The notes below the pieces were generated by a model that did not search any database, was not told where the DNA came from, and saw only the letters and a list, made by a program, of their open reading frames with translations. The position numbers were made by a program, and so were the translations under genes. A DNA stretch of 64,000 nt from Haberlea rhodopensis (lineage: Eukaryota; Streptophyta; Magnoliopsida; Lamiales; Gesneriaceae), in the NCBI GenBank assembly GCA_907163345.1, contig CAJQUN010000021.1, positions 5,890,001-5,954,000 of the forward strand, in the 5' to 3' direction. Below are positions 11,282-22,572 of the stretch, in pieces. How positions within the stretch are numbered: position 1 is the first letter of the stretch; every line of letters starts with the position of its first letter.

Positions 11282-11395
11282 AATTGATTTATTTAGTACA
11301 ATCTGATACTGTACCAATTAATCTTGGTTTTAATTTAGAGCATTTATTCCTTTTATTTTGGAGTGATTTTTGTCTGTCTGAATTTTTTGCAGTGC

Positions 11396-12691
11396 ATGCG
11401 AAAGTACACTACTCCTGAATCGTTGATGTTTGATCCTGAGATCGAGAGAACTGCAAGAAGACTGAGAAAAACGAGAAGGGAGGAATTGATAGAAATGGCT
11501 GCAAATAGAGACAACAACGAACCACCTCCACAACTTGTTGAACCTCAAAGGGCGATCAGAGATTATTTCAAACCTTTGGTCAACAACAATTACTCTGGGA
11601 TAGCTCGCCAGACTATCAATGCCAACAACTTTGAACTTAAGCCGGCATTGATAAGTATGGTGCAACAGAATCAGTTTGGTGGGTCCCCTGTTGAAGACCC
11701 CAACTTGCATTTGAGGATATTTTTGGAGATAGCTGATACTGTGAAGATGAATGGTGTTCCAGAAGATATTGTGAGACTGCGATTGTTCCCTTTCTCTCTT
11801 AGGGACCATGCAAGGAGTTGGCAACAATCTCTTCCAAATAATGGTATTAACACATGGGCGGAAATGGCATCAAAATTTCTCTCGAAGTTCTTCCCACCAG
11901 CTAAGTCAGCTCAACTGAGAACTGAAATTAGTACGTTCAGACAAATTGATTCTGAACAACTATACGAGGCATGGGAGCGATTCAAGGATTTATTGAGGAG
12001 GTGCCCACAACATAACTATGAAAGCTGGGTGCAGATTCAGTTATTTTACAATGGGTTGAATGGACCAACTAGGATCATTGTGGATGCTGCAGCAGGAGGA
12101 ACACTATTTTCTAAGACTGCAGATGCTGCCTTTGAATTACTTGAGGAGATGTCGACTAACAGCTTCCAGTGGCCCAGTGAGCGAGCCATGGCAAGGAAAC
12201 CCATAGGTATGTATGAGGTTGATCATTTTAGTACTCTTACTGCACAACTGTCTGCACTAACCACGCAGGTAGCAGCTCTGACCAAGCAAGGAGCACAACC
12301 TACTATTGAATTAGCCGCCGCTGCAGCTGGAATGGAGTTGTCAAGGGAAGCAGAGCAAGAGCACGTTCAGTTCATAAACAATCGGTATCCCAACAACAAT
12401 AATAACTACCGAAGCAATCCGTATCAACAAGGGTTCCACAACAATGATAGACTCTCATATGCCAACAACAATAGTGCTCTGAATCCACCACCTGGATATG
12501 CTCCACAAAAGAATGAAGGTAAACCTTCACTTGAAGATTTGGTGAATACTTTTGTTCAAAGTTCGAAATTGAGGTTTGAGAAGACTGAGTCGAGGCTTGA
12601 TACGATTGAGGGTCACATGAACAACATGAGTGCTACAATGAAATCTCTTGAGGTGCAAATTGGGCAGCTTGCTAATGCCATGAACAACTAA
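11396..12691 (+). pseudogene. Athila gag, cut by a stop codon
   Basis: The first ATG in frame is at 11396 (MRKYTTPESLMFDPEIER); the frame is open from further upstream without an ATG. The product is the capsid/nucleocapsid precursor that would form cytoplasmic particles. Visible parts are a basic N-terminus, a helical capsid core with DHARSWQQSLPNNGINTW and FLSKFFPP (residues about 135-165), an Asn-rich stretch near residue 330 and a coiled-coil-like tail. The TAA at 12689-12691 is followed by open sequence in the same frame (12692-13339) that resembles the normal continuation, so the stop looks like a point mutation and not the true end. A splice-acceptor-like TTTTTTGCAG sits just before the ATG. 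Confidence 0.9.
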
Positions 12692-13339
12692 CAAAGAGGA
12701 TCATTTCCTAGCAACACCGAAGTGAACCCAAGGGAGCAGTGCAAGGCCGTGTCATTGAGAAGTGGTAAGGAACTTGGGGATGTAGAACCAGCACATGTTG
12801 ATGAGCCATCTGTTGAGGAGACTCAAATTCAGGTTGAAACCCCTAAAGAAGTTGAAAAGGAGAAGCAAGCCACATTACCGGAAAAGCTTCCTATGTACAA
12901 GCCTACACTTCCATATCCCCAACGTTTCCGGAAAAAGGCTATAGATGACCAGTTTGCCAAATTCTTGGAGATTTTCAAGAAAATCCACATAAATATTCCT
13001 TTTGCCGAGGCGTTACAACAAATGCCTAATTATACAAAGTTTATGAAGGATATAATGGCAAGAAAGAGGAAGCTTGAGGAATTTGAAACCGTGAATCTCA
13101 CAGAAGAATGTAGTGCAATACTCCAAAAGAAGCTACCACAAAAATTGAAAGATCCAGGGAGTTTTACTATTCCTTGTATTATTGGTAGTTCTACATTTAA
13201 TAGGGCGTTATGTGATTTAGGTGCAAGTATTAATTTAATGCCCTTATCTGTTTTCAGGAGTTTAGGGCTTGGTGAAGTAAAGCCACTACAATCACACTGC
13301 AATTGGCGGATAGGTCTCTCACATATCCTAGAGGTATAA
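12692..13339 (+). pseudogene. Athila gag C-terminus and start of protease, frameshifted
   Basis: Same frame as gag after the TAA. It contains a conserved NPREQCKAVSLRSGKEL block (residues shared by Athila polyproteins) and the aspartic protease active site DLGASINLMP at about 13216. Near 13284 one base seems to be missing: the protein loses its family likeness and reaches a stop at 13337-13339, while the family-like reading continues in another frame from about 13290. The protease is therefore split over two frames. Confidence 0.85.
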
Positions 13340-16300
13340 TTGAAGATGTGCTTGTGAAGGTGGACAAATTTATTTTCCCTGCAGATTTTGTGGTTCTAGA
13401 CATGGAGGAAGATGGAGATGTTCCATTAATTTTGGGGAGACCATTCTTAGCAACAGGCAGGGCACTGATAGATGTCCAAAGAGGAGAATTATCCTTGAGA
13501 GTTGGAGGAGAAGAAGTCATGTTCAATATTTACAAGGCTCTCAAGGGACCTGACGAGGTAAGTACTTGCAAGTTTTTGGATGTAATTGATTCATGTGTCC
13601 ACAACTTTGAAGTAGGAGCAATACCGGAGGATCCATTGGAGAATTGCATGGTCAACTCTATTATGAAAGTGGATGCAACTGAACCTGATCTTGCTGAGCA
13701 AGTGGAAGCACTTAATAGCTTGCCTAAGGAGAACAACACTGCTGGGAAAGCGGAAGATGTACGAGATACATCAGTCAAAGAAGATACGAAGGCGAGCTCG
13801 GAACTGAAAGAACTACCGGCCCACCTTACTTATGCCTTCTTGGGTGAGAATTCGTCATACCCGGTAATTATATCTGCATCTCTTTGTTCTTTAGAGAAGG
13901 ATAAATTATTACGTGTATTGAGGACATATAAATCTGCTTTGGGTTGGTCGATTTCTGATATCAAGGGGATAAGCCCGTCTTTGTGCATGCATAAAATTCT
14001 TATGGAGGATTCCTTTGTTCCCTCCATTGATCATCAAAGGCGGTTAAATCTAGCAATGAATGAAGTAGTAAAAGCAGAAGTGCTTAAATTGTTAAATGCT
14101 GGGATTATTTATGCTATTTCAGATAGTGCATGGGTTTCCCCAGTACAGGTTGTGCCAAAGAAAGGAGGGATGGCAGTGGTAAGAAATGAAAATAATGAGT
14201 TGATCTCAACTCGAACTGTGACGGGGTGGCGAGTTTGCATTGACTATAGGAAACTCAACAAGGCCACAAGGAAGGACCACTTCCCTCTCCCATTTATCGA
14301 TCAGATGCTTGACAGGTTAGCCGGTTATTGTTATTACTGTTTCTTAGATGGCTATTCAGGATACAATCAAATTGCCATAGACCCCGAGGATCAAGAGAAG
14401 ACAACGTTTACCTGTCCATATGGCACCTTTGCGTTTAGAAGAATGCCTTTTGGTTTATGCAACGCACCTGCTACTTTTCAACGGTGCATGATGGCGATAT
14501 TTTCAGATATGGTGGAGGAGATCCTTGAAGTCTTCATGGACGACTTTTCGGTATTTGGTTCTTCTTTTGACCATTGTTTGCATAACCTATCTCTTGTGTT
14601 ACAGCGCTGCCAAGAAAAGAACCTCGTGTTAAATTGGGAGAAATGTCACTTTATGGTGCAAGAGGGTATTGTCCTTGGCCATAAGGTGTCATCTCAAGGA
14701 CTTGAAGTGGATAGAGCAAAAGTGGTTGCAATTGAGAAGCTTCCACCTCCGAACAATGAGAAGGCTATTAGGAGCTTCCTTGGACATGCCGGGTTTTATC
14801 GCCGTTTTATTAAAGATTTTTCTAAAATAGCTAAGCCCTTGTGTAATTTGTTAGAAAAAGACTCACCTTTTATCTTTGATGATTTGTGTTTGCAGGCATT
14901 TAACAGGCTAAAGAAAGCACTTATATCTGCACCAATCATCATAGTGCCGGATTGGAAGGAGCCATTTGTTTTAATGTGTGATGCCAGCGACTATGCTGTG
15001 GGAGCAGTTTTGGGGCAAAAGAGAGACAAGATTTTTAGGGCGATCTACTATGCAAGTAGAACTCTTGATGGAGCCCAACAGAATTACACGACCACCGAGA
15101 AAGAGATGCTAGCTGTGGTGTATGCATTCGACAAATTTAGAGCATATCTGATCGGGACAAAGGTCATAGTTTACACAGATCATGCAGCGATTCGTTATCT
15201 TTTTGCCAAGAAGGATGCGAAACCCCGGTTGATTAGATGGATCTTGTTGCTACAAGAGTTTGATTTCGAGATCTTGGATAAAAAGGGCAGTGAAAACCAA
15301 GTAGCGGATCACTTATCTCGTTTGGAGTTGGAGGATCGAATGGATCATGGAGTCATACAAGAGAACTTTCCTGATGAACATCTCTTTGAGGTATGTACTA
15401 AAACCCCGTGGTTTGCTGATTTTGCTAATTATTTGTCGTGTGGTATATTGCCTCCAGACCTCACTTATCAGCTAAGGAAGAAGTTCTTTCATGATGTGAA
15501 GAATTATTACTGGGATGAACCGTATGTATTCAGACGCTGTGCAGACCAAATTGTCCGGAGATGCGTAACTGAGGAGGAATCAAGAGAGATTCTTGAAAAG
15601 TGTCACTCCAGACCTTATGGAGGACATTTTGGAGCAGCAAGGACAGCAGCAAAAGTGCTTCAATCGGGTTTCTATTGGCCAGAGCTACATCGAGACAGTT
15701 ATACTTTGGTGAAGACGTGTGATCGTTGTCAGCGCATTGGTAATATTTCTAAACGCCATGAGATGCCGTTGACAAATATCTTGGAATTAGAAATCTTCGA
15801 TGTATGGGGTATTGATTTCATGGGACCCTTCCCACCATCTTGTGGACAGTCATATATTCTGCTAGCAGTGGACTATGTTTCTAAGTGGGTTGAAGCGATT
15901 GCCACATCGGCTAATGACGCTCAGGTCGTGGTCAAGTTCGTGCAAAAGAACATCTTTACACGGTTTGGTACTCCGAGATCGATTGTCAGTGATGAAGGGA
16001 CCCACTTCTGTAACAAGATCTTCAGTGCTTTGATGACGAAATACACTGTGAGGCATAAGATTGCATTGTCTTATCATCCACATACTAATGGCCAAGCCGA
16101 AATTTCTAACCGAGAAATTAAGCTAATTCTTGAAAAGACGGTCAGTATTAACCAAAAGGATTGGGCCCTGAAATTGGATGATGCATTATGGGCATACCGC
16201 ACTGCATTCAAAACTCCCATAGGGATGTCCCCATATCGTCTAGTTTTTGGGAAAGCATGCCACTTACCGGTAGAACTGGAACATCGGGCTTTCTGGGCCA

Positions 16301-16689
16301 TAAAGAAGCTGAACTTTGATTTGAAGGCTGCTGGTGAGCAACGGTTGCTACAGCTCACTGAGATGGATGAGTTTCGTAATGAAGAGTACGAAAATGCTAA
16401 GATCTACAAGGAGCGAACGAAGAATTGGCATGACAAGCAAATCGTGAGAAGAGAGTTTAGTCCTGGTCAGAAAGTGCTACTATATAACTCTCGTCTCCGA
16501 CTATTTCCAGGAAAGTTGAAGTCACGATGGTCTGGGCCGCTCACTATTGAGAAAGTGACCCCTTATGGAGCAATTGAACTGAAATGCGACGACGGCCACA
16601 CATTTCAAGCAAATGGGCAGCGTTTGAAGCATTATTTTGGGGAAGAAGTAAGAGACGTGGACGAGGTTCACCTGAGCGAGCCTAAGTGA
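13303..16689 (+). pseudogene. Athila pol: protease end, RT, RNase H, integrase (long open frame)
   Basis: An open frame of 1128 codons without its own ATG, continuing the protease after the frameshift (LILGRPFLATGRALIDV near 13430). Reverse transcriptase has WRVCIDYRKLNKATR, DGYSGYNQI and the active-site FMDD at about 14535. RNase H starts CDASDYAVGAVLGQ near 14980, with YTTTEKEMLAVVYA and YTDHAAIRYLFAKK. Integrase has an HHCC-type finger (HSRPYGGHFG to CDRCQRIGN) and the D,D,E core (GIDFMGPF about 15814, SDEGTHF about 15990, NGQAEISNRE about 16090). This part looks undamaged; only its link to gag is broken. With no gag-pol continuity or start codon, the copy is probably not autonomous. Confidence 0.92.
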
Positions 16690-18847
16690 ATGGATGGAAG
16701 ACAGTCGGGCCGAGGACTATAAACTAAGCGCTTTTCGGGAGGCAACCCGAATCATGTATCCTTATTTTATTTTATTTAAAAAAAAAAAAATTTTGAGATG
16801 CCGTAGGACAGGCGTAACTACGCCCCTTTGTGGCGTAATTACGCCTGTCAAATTTCAGCAAATTTTGAGATGCCGTAGCGTAGGCGTAACTATGCCTGTT
16901 TTCGGCGTAGTTACGCCTACCATTTTTTAAAATTTTTTTTTTCAAAGCCGTAGGCGAGGCGTAATTACGCCTCTCCAGCGGCGTAATTACGCCTCGCGTA
17001 TTTTTACGCCTCTTCCCCTCAATTTTTCAATTTCGATTTTTTTCTCCTCAATCTCTCTTAATTATGCTATCCCACCTCTAAAGTCCATATTTTTATCGAT
17101 TAATTGCAGGTTTTTGGAGTCGACTGGTGCAAGGAAGCAAGTTTAGGGGGGTTGCAACAAAGTGGTCTAGCTTAGCCAACCAAATCGAAAGTTCTTCATC
17201 TAAGGATTGCCGCCGACTTTCCAGCCAGCACTTTTTCCACAACCGCCCCCGACGATATGGATGACGATGACCACTGACGGTCATCGATTAGGCATGTGCA
17301 TCGTTCTATTTATTCCTTCATGTGTATGCATTGAGGACAATGCACATTTCTAAGTTTAGGGGGGTACTTTGAACTAGTCAAACTACTTGGATTTCTGTTG
17401 CTTTTGTGTGTTTGTTTTCCTTATTTTGATTGGTTTGTCTTGATTTAGAGTCTGTTGAGTTTTGAGTGTCATAAGTTGTATTACGAGTCAGTTGAGGCCA
17501 ATGATGAAAAATTGAGTTGATTTGTGGAAAATTTTAAAATTTTCATGTTTTCATGTTGCTCTTGAGTTCTCACATATTCTTGCACTAGAAGCCATGACCA
17601 TTTGATTAATCAATGATGATTTGAATGAACACAAAAATGATATAGGCAATTCTTGATAATTTGGGCCTTGATTCTTTCATAGAAAATTGCCATAGTAGCC
17701 CCTTTGAGCTTAAATGTAAAAGAATGAGGATTGAATTGTTTGCAATATCTTTTAGAATCTCATTCAAATTTTCTCTGATATTACCATGGTTTTCAGATGC
17801 AACTGAGCACATTGGTCAAATAATGTAAGTTATTTGTGAATTGAGAGTAGTATATAACTTACTATAGTAATCTTTGAGGCGAAATACAGACATATGTGGC
17901 TTAGGAATGATTTAGGCAATTTTTTTTATCGTTTGAGCCTTTGAAGCCACCAAAATATATCATTTTCATCTGTAGTTACCCTTTTGAGCTTATTGAAAAT
18001 CGAATGGCATGTGCTTAGGCACATAATAACCCCCATTCGGCATCATTTCAAAATCCCACATTGACCACCTTGCTAAAGCTTATACACTATTTCCTACCCT
18101 CAAGGGAGTAAGCTTCTATTGCGCTTTAAAAGTTCAAATAACTCCTACGATCTTAATTGAAAATGAGAAGTGGAGTAACGAAAAAAAAAAAAGAGAAAAA
18201 GAGAAAAATAATGAGGTGAATAATGATGAGGAGGATGAGAAAAGAGGATGAATTGAAATGAAAAGAAAATTGATGAATCATCAATAGAAGGAGTCGAAAG
18301 CGGGATGAGAATGCGCAAATTGATTATAATTTCAACTTACTCTCTTGCTTTGAATATCTTTCCTTGAGCCAAAGCCTAACGTTACAAGCTTATTAAGACC
18401 TATTGTCCAAGCCACATTTGTCTAATATACTAGTGGAGAAGGTTATGAATAGTGAACCTATGACACTCGAGAAACACTTGTAATAAACATGGTTTTGACA
18501 TTCACATATGAGCATCTCATTACCTAGTCTTGATGCATTGTGAGCATTCATCAAAATACACTCTGTTTTTTTAACAATGCAATTTGAACCTATACCTTGC
18601 AAAGTCCTATTGATTTGTGTGAGTTAAGATTGCTTTAATGATTACATGGAAATGGTAGCACACACACACGTGAGAATTCTTGAGAAAATGATATGCATGT
18701 CTGAATACTTCTGAGGCCTACACAATTGGAATGTTTTACAACTTTGTTTTGTGTGTCTTTTCGTGTCAGTTTAGTTTTGATTTGTTTTTGTTTTGTTTTT
18801 TTGTGTTGTTTTGCTCGGGACTAGCAAAAGTTTAAGTTTAGGGGGTT
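16690..18847 (+). other. Athila 3' region without an envelope-like gene
   Basis: About 2.2 kb with no long frame on either strand. It starts with AAGCGCTTTTCGGGAGGCAA, a block common after pol in Athila elements. Palindromes fill 16800-16998. Polypurine-like tracts AGTTTAGGGGGG occur at about 17142 and 17353, plus the functional one, AGTTTAGGGGGTT, directly before the 3' LTR (18835-18847). Many Athila elements carry an env-like frame here; this one does not. Confidence 0.8.
16800..16998. repeat. GGCGTAATTACGCC palindrome cluster (3' region)
   Basis: Seven or so units in about 200 bp. One is a perfect 18-bp palindrome at 16956-16973 (GAGG/CCTC flanks); the others have 1-3 changes. Spacers contain a repeated ATGCCGTAG. 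Confidence 0.85.
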
Positions 18848-20205
18848 TGATAAGTGTATTTTATACACTTATATTCTTCTTATTTTGCATGGTTTAGTGT
18901 TAGTTTTCGATCAGAATTACGCTTTTGGTTTTGTTATGTGTTGTTTTGCAGGAATCCAGGTAATTACATGTTTTGTGGACTAAAAGGGTGCAAATGACGG
19001 AAAGAACGGATGAATTGAAGCCAAAAATCTACACTTTGAATCAAAGCAACAGGCGTAATTATGCCTGTCTTGAGGCGTAACTACGCCTAAGCCACGGCAA
19101 TTGTGATTTTGAAGAATTTTAAGTGGCGTAATTACGCCACTTTTGAGGCGTAATTACGCCAGTCACGCGGGAAGCCAGACTTTGGACACGTCGACAGGCG
19201 TAATTATGCCACTTCGGAGGCGTAATTACGCCAATGGAATTTTGGCAATTTTGGAGACTTTCCTTAGTTGATTGCACGGGACTTTTAAAGGGTTTAGAGG
19301 AGGATTTTCGAAGGCTATTCAGACTTAGACATATTTTGGGAGTGAAGGAGGCTAGGGTTGAAGAACGGAGAAGAATAACGACGACGGCTCGGAGCAAAAA
19401 GTAGACGGCGTTCATCGGAGATCGAAGAATAGCGTCAATTCGTTTTGTATCTCTAAACTTTTATCAATTTTTATGGGTTATTTAAACATGTCTATGTGTT
19501 TAATTACTTCTAGCATGAGCTAATTTTATTTTCTAGGAGACGATGTAGCTTGTTTTGAAACTACGCTTATTATGAATTGATTGAAGTTTATTTGGATTTT
19601 CGTATGGTTTATTTATGTTTTCCTGTTCTTAATGCTTTTAATCTACTGGCCATGGATTGAATGATTCCATATTTGTGATCTATCACTCGGGAGAGGGGGT
19701 TATGAATAGGAAAGAAGGAATTCGTATCGTGGTAGTTATATTGTTCGGAAGGCCTATAACTCCATAGAAGTCGTCATAGGAATTACTGTGCTTTTACAAT
19801 TGTCTGATAATTCATCTTAGATAGGGATATCAAGATTAATGTTAGATAATTAATTCTGCTTAACACCCGGGAGGGGGAGTAGAAACAAATAAGAATTCTC
19901 GGCTAGTAAACTAGGAAATCCATAACATGGAAATCAAGGAATGATAAGTGTAGTGGATGAACAAGTGAAATCGTACTCCTAGATTCGTCTCCAACTGATT
20001 TCTTTTCAACTCAATATTTGATCATCGTTAGTTAATTAATTTTTATTATTCGCATAACACTCAACTATTCGATTCTCTAAATAAAGCAAAGATTATTTTA
20101 ATTCAGTACTTAGATTTAACTATTTAATCAATCTCTGTGGGTTCGACATCTTTCTATACTAAAACTTGACTACCGTGCGCTTGCGGTAAGGGATTTTTCG
20201 CAACA
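18848..20205 (+). repeat. Athila 3' LTR
   Basis: 1358 bp, nearly identical to 9884-11259 apart from an 18-bp deletion with GACG microhomology near 19402. It carries its own copy of the palindrome cluster (19051-19233). Confidence 0.95.
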
Positions 20206-20210
20206 AAACA

Positions 20211-21064
20211 CTTTAGCCATCAATCGCTGGTAAGCAGCCATTGCATTCTTGAGCCCGAATGGCATAACAACATAGCAGAAGGTCCCATCCAAGGTGACAA
20301 AGCTCACCTTATCTTGATCTTCCTCGGCCAAAGGGATTTGATGATATCCCTGGTAGGCATCCATTAAACACAAGTACTGGTGTCCTGTTGTAGAATCGAC
20401 CATCTGATCAATCATTGGTAATGAGTAACAATCCTTTGGGCATGCCTTATTAAGATCTCGGAAATCTATGCAAATCCTCCACTTTCCCGAGCTCTTGGGT
20501 ACCAGAACCACGTTTGAGAGCCATGTTGGAAATTGTATTTCTCGAATATGACCTGCCCGAAGGAGTTCCTCCACTTGTTCTCTTATTACTTTATCATTTT
20601 CATGTCCAAAGTGTCTTTTCTTCTGTTTTACAAGTTGAGCTCCTGAAAACACATTCAAACGATGTTCTAGGACGTCGAGGCTAATTCCCCTCAGATCACG
20701 AGCGCTCCAAGTCTCTGGCTATTTTTACTTTCTGATCAATGGTGACGAACTCAACTATTTCTGGCTCTTCATCTAAGCTGTTTGGGACACCTCTGTCAAT
20801 AGGAATACTATACCCAACTCTTTCAATACAACCGATCTCTCGACGAGCTCGCTTTCTATCTTCTTTTACTTCATCCACATAACATCAGTGGGCTGTTTTC
20901 TGATCACCACAAAGAACCCCAACCTCTGTACCTACTGGAAATTTTAGTTTCTGATGGTATGTAGAAGCTACTGCTTTGAAGTCCTTCATAGCAGGTCGGC
21001 CTATGATTGCATTATATGAGGAATGTGCCTCAACCATAGTGAAATTAACCATTTTTGTTATGCG
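20211..21064 (-). pseudogene. Tat-lineage protease end and first half of RT
   Basis: The segment between the Athila and copia insertions. 21064-20885 has the protease tail AHSSYNAIIGRPAMKDF. 20878-20696 is a linker. 20658-20211 is the RT fingers and palm: WRICIDFRDLNKACPKD, LMDAYQGYHQIPLAEED and VVMPFGLKNA. It resumes at 9878 on the other side of Athila. A stop separates linker and RT. The residues after MAKVF in the raw frame are LTR sequence, not protein. Confidence 0.9.
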
Positions 21065-21069
21065 TGACC

Positions 21070-22558
21070 TGTTGGGATATGCCCTAAGACAAGTCATTAG
21101 ATGATTGTTTAAGACATACAATGTTTATGGATTTATGAATGGCAATTCATTATTATATATTATTCTTTTAACTGTGCATTGTGAATTAATATATATGTTA
21201 ATGTCCTTAGAATAATATTGTATTATTCTTAAAGATGTTCCTAGTCAAGTATTATCATGAAAGGGATAATGATAATACGTAGAGACTAGTATATGTTGAT
21301 CGATGAATTGTTCATTGATATGAGATATCAAATCAACATATGGGTACATGTTAGATAACGATGTACTGAACAGACCCACCATGAGAATGCAACATGGATA
21401 GTTATATGATCGTCATATGCAATTCTCATAGTGATAATAATGTATGTAATCCTTACGACTTGTGATCATCAGAGATCCCAACATAAGGAGTTATGTATCT
21501 TGATATCGTCAAACGTTACCCGTAACAGGGTATACTATAAAGGCGACTATTGGATACACTACGAATTATGTAGAGGGATGTTGACTGATCGAGATAGGAT
21601 TTGTCCCTCCTATATAACAGGAGATGTGTTTGGCCCTTGATCAAGTGAGAACTAAAATGCATGGCCATGCTCGAATGAGTCGATATGAGATATCGAGCTT
21701 ATTCGTTTATTCTAGTTCTACTTGGGGATCAAGAAATAAAGATTGGATATACGAGTATGACTATTCCATGACTCGTGTTCAATCTAAACACAAAGGACAA
21801 TGGGATTAAGTTACATGATTAATATTATCACAAGTTCTAAAGGTTATGTCGAGTCATTGACATTCTCGTAATTTGGGTAGCATCGATGTGTTGCTAGATA
21901 CCGCTCGATGCTTGCGACATAAAATGAGATTTTATGTCACTGCCAACATTACGAGATCCTATCGGGTCGCACAAAAGATTAAATCGAGAAGGGAAATTAA
22001 ATTCATGAGATGAATTAAATAATTAAGAGGAGTCTTAATTAATAATCATAAGGATTAATTAAATCATGGGCTTAAGCCCATGAAGCTTTGAGAAAGCCTT
22101 TAATTAATCATATTTAATATGATAGCAAGGTGTTTAATTGCAAGACAATATCAAAACACAAAACCTACACTCTATTGGAGCTCTCGGCCGACACCCCTCA
22201 CTTTCTCTCGGTTTCTTGATAGCCGTAGGGAGCTTGAAGGTTTTTCGTGCCATCTTCGATTTAGAATCGAGGTTGCTTTGAGTATCGGTTTAATAACTTG
22301 TCTAGCAACTTGTTATTATATCGTCCCTTCATTCGATTTGATCGTGTGGATACCGTTGAGGCAAAACCATTCGAGTTTTGCTATTGACTCGGAGAAGGCG
22401 TAGGACGTGGTGCAGCTCCGTGGATTCGGCTTCAAACGCGCTACAAGGGTAAGACACTTGTAATTCTCTAATCCGATATGAATCCCTATGTATAGATCGC
22501 TGGTTTGTAATCCCAAAATTTTATTCCGCTGCGTTGTATGCTCATGGGGTTACTAACA
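21070..22558 (+). repeat. Angela-like 5' LTR
   Basis: 1489 bp, TG to CA, near-identical to the 3' LTR. It would carry the promoter; no single TATA box was assigned. The two open frames inside are duplicated in both LTRs and are not genes. Confidence 0.95.
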
Positions 22559-22559
22559 G

Positions 22560-22572
22560 TGGTATCAGAGCC
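22560..22572 (+). other. Primer-binding site, initiator Met-tRNA type
   Basis: TGGTATCAGAGCC begins two bases after the 5' LTR, the standard copia primer site. Confidence 0.95.

Larger units (their letters stand above)
9884..20205 (+). mobile_element. Full-length Athila-lineage Ty3/gypsy retrotransposon
   Basis: A 10,322-bp element inserted in the Tat reverse transcriptase, with a perfect 5-bp duplication AAACA (9879-9883 and 20206-20210). LTRs are 9884-11259 (1376 bp) and 18848-20205 (1358 bp); they start TGATAAGTG and end TTCGCAACA. By eye they differ by about seven substitutions, two 1-bp indels and one 18-bp deletion in the 3' copy, which implies a recent insertion. The Asp-tRNA primer-binding site and the gag sequence are classic for Athila. 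Gag-pol is interrupted twice, and there is no envelope-like frame between pol and the 3' LTR. Confidence 0.97.

Noticed and set aside
13303..13305. Independent start of Athila pol
   Set aside because: The codon is TTG and the frame is simply the continuation of the protease after a 1-base loss.
21431..22403. Frames repeated at 28761-29649
   Set aside because: They lie in both copies of the copia LTR and have no family likeness.
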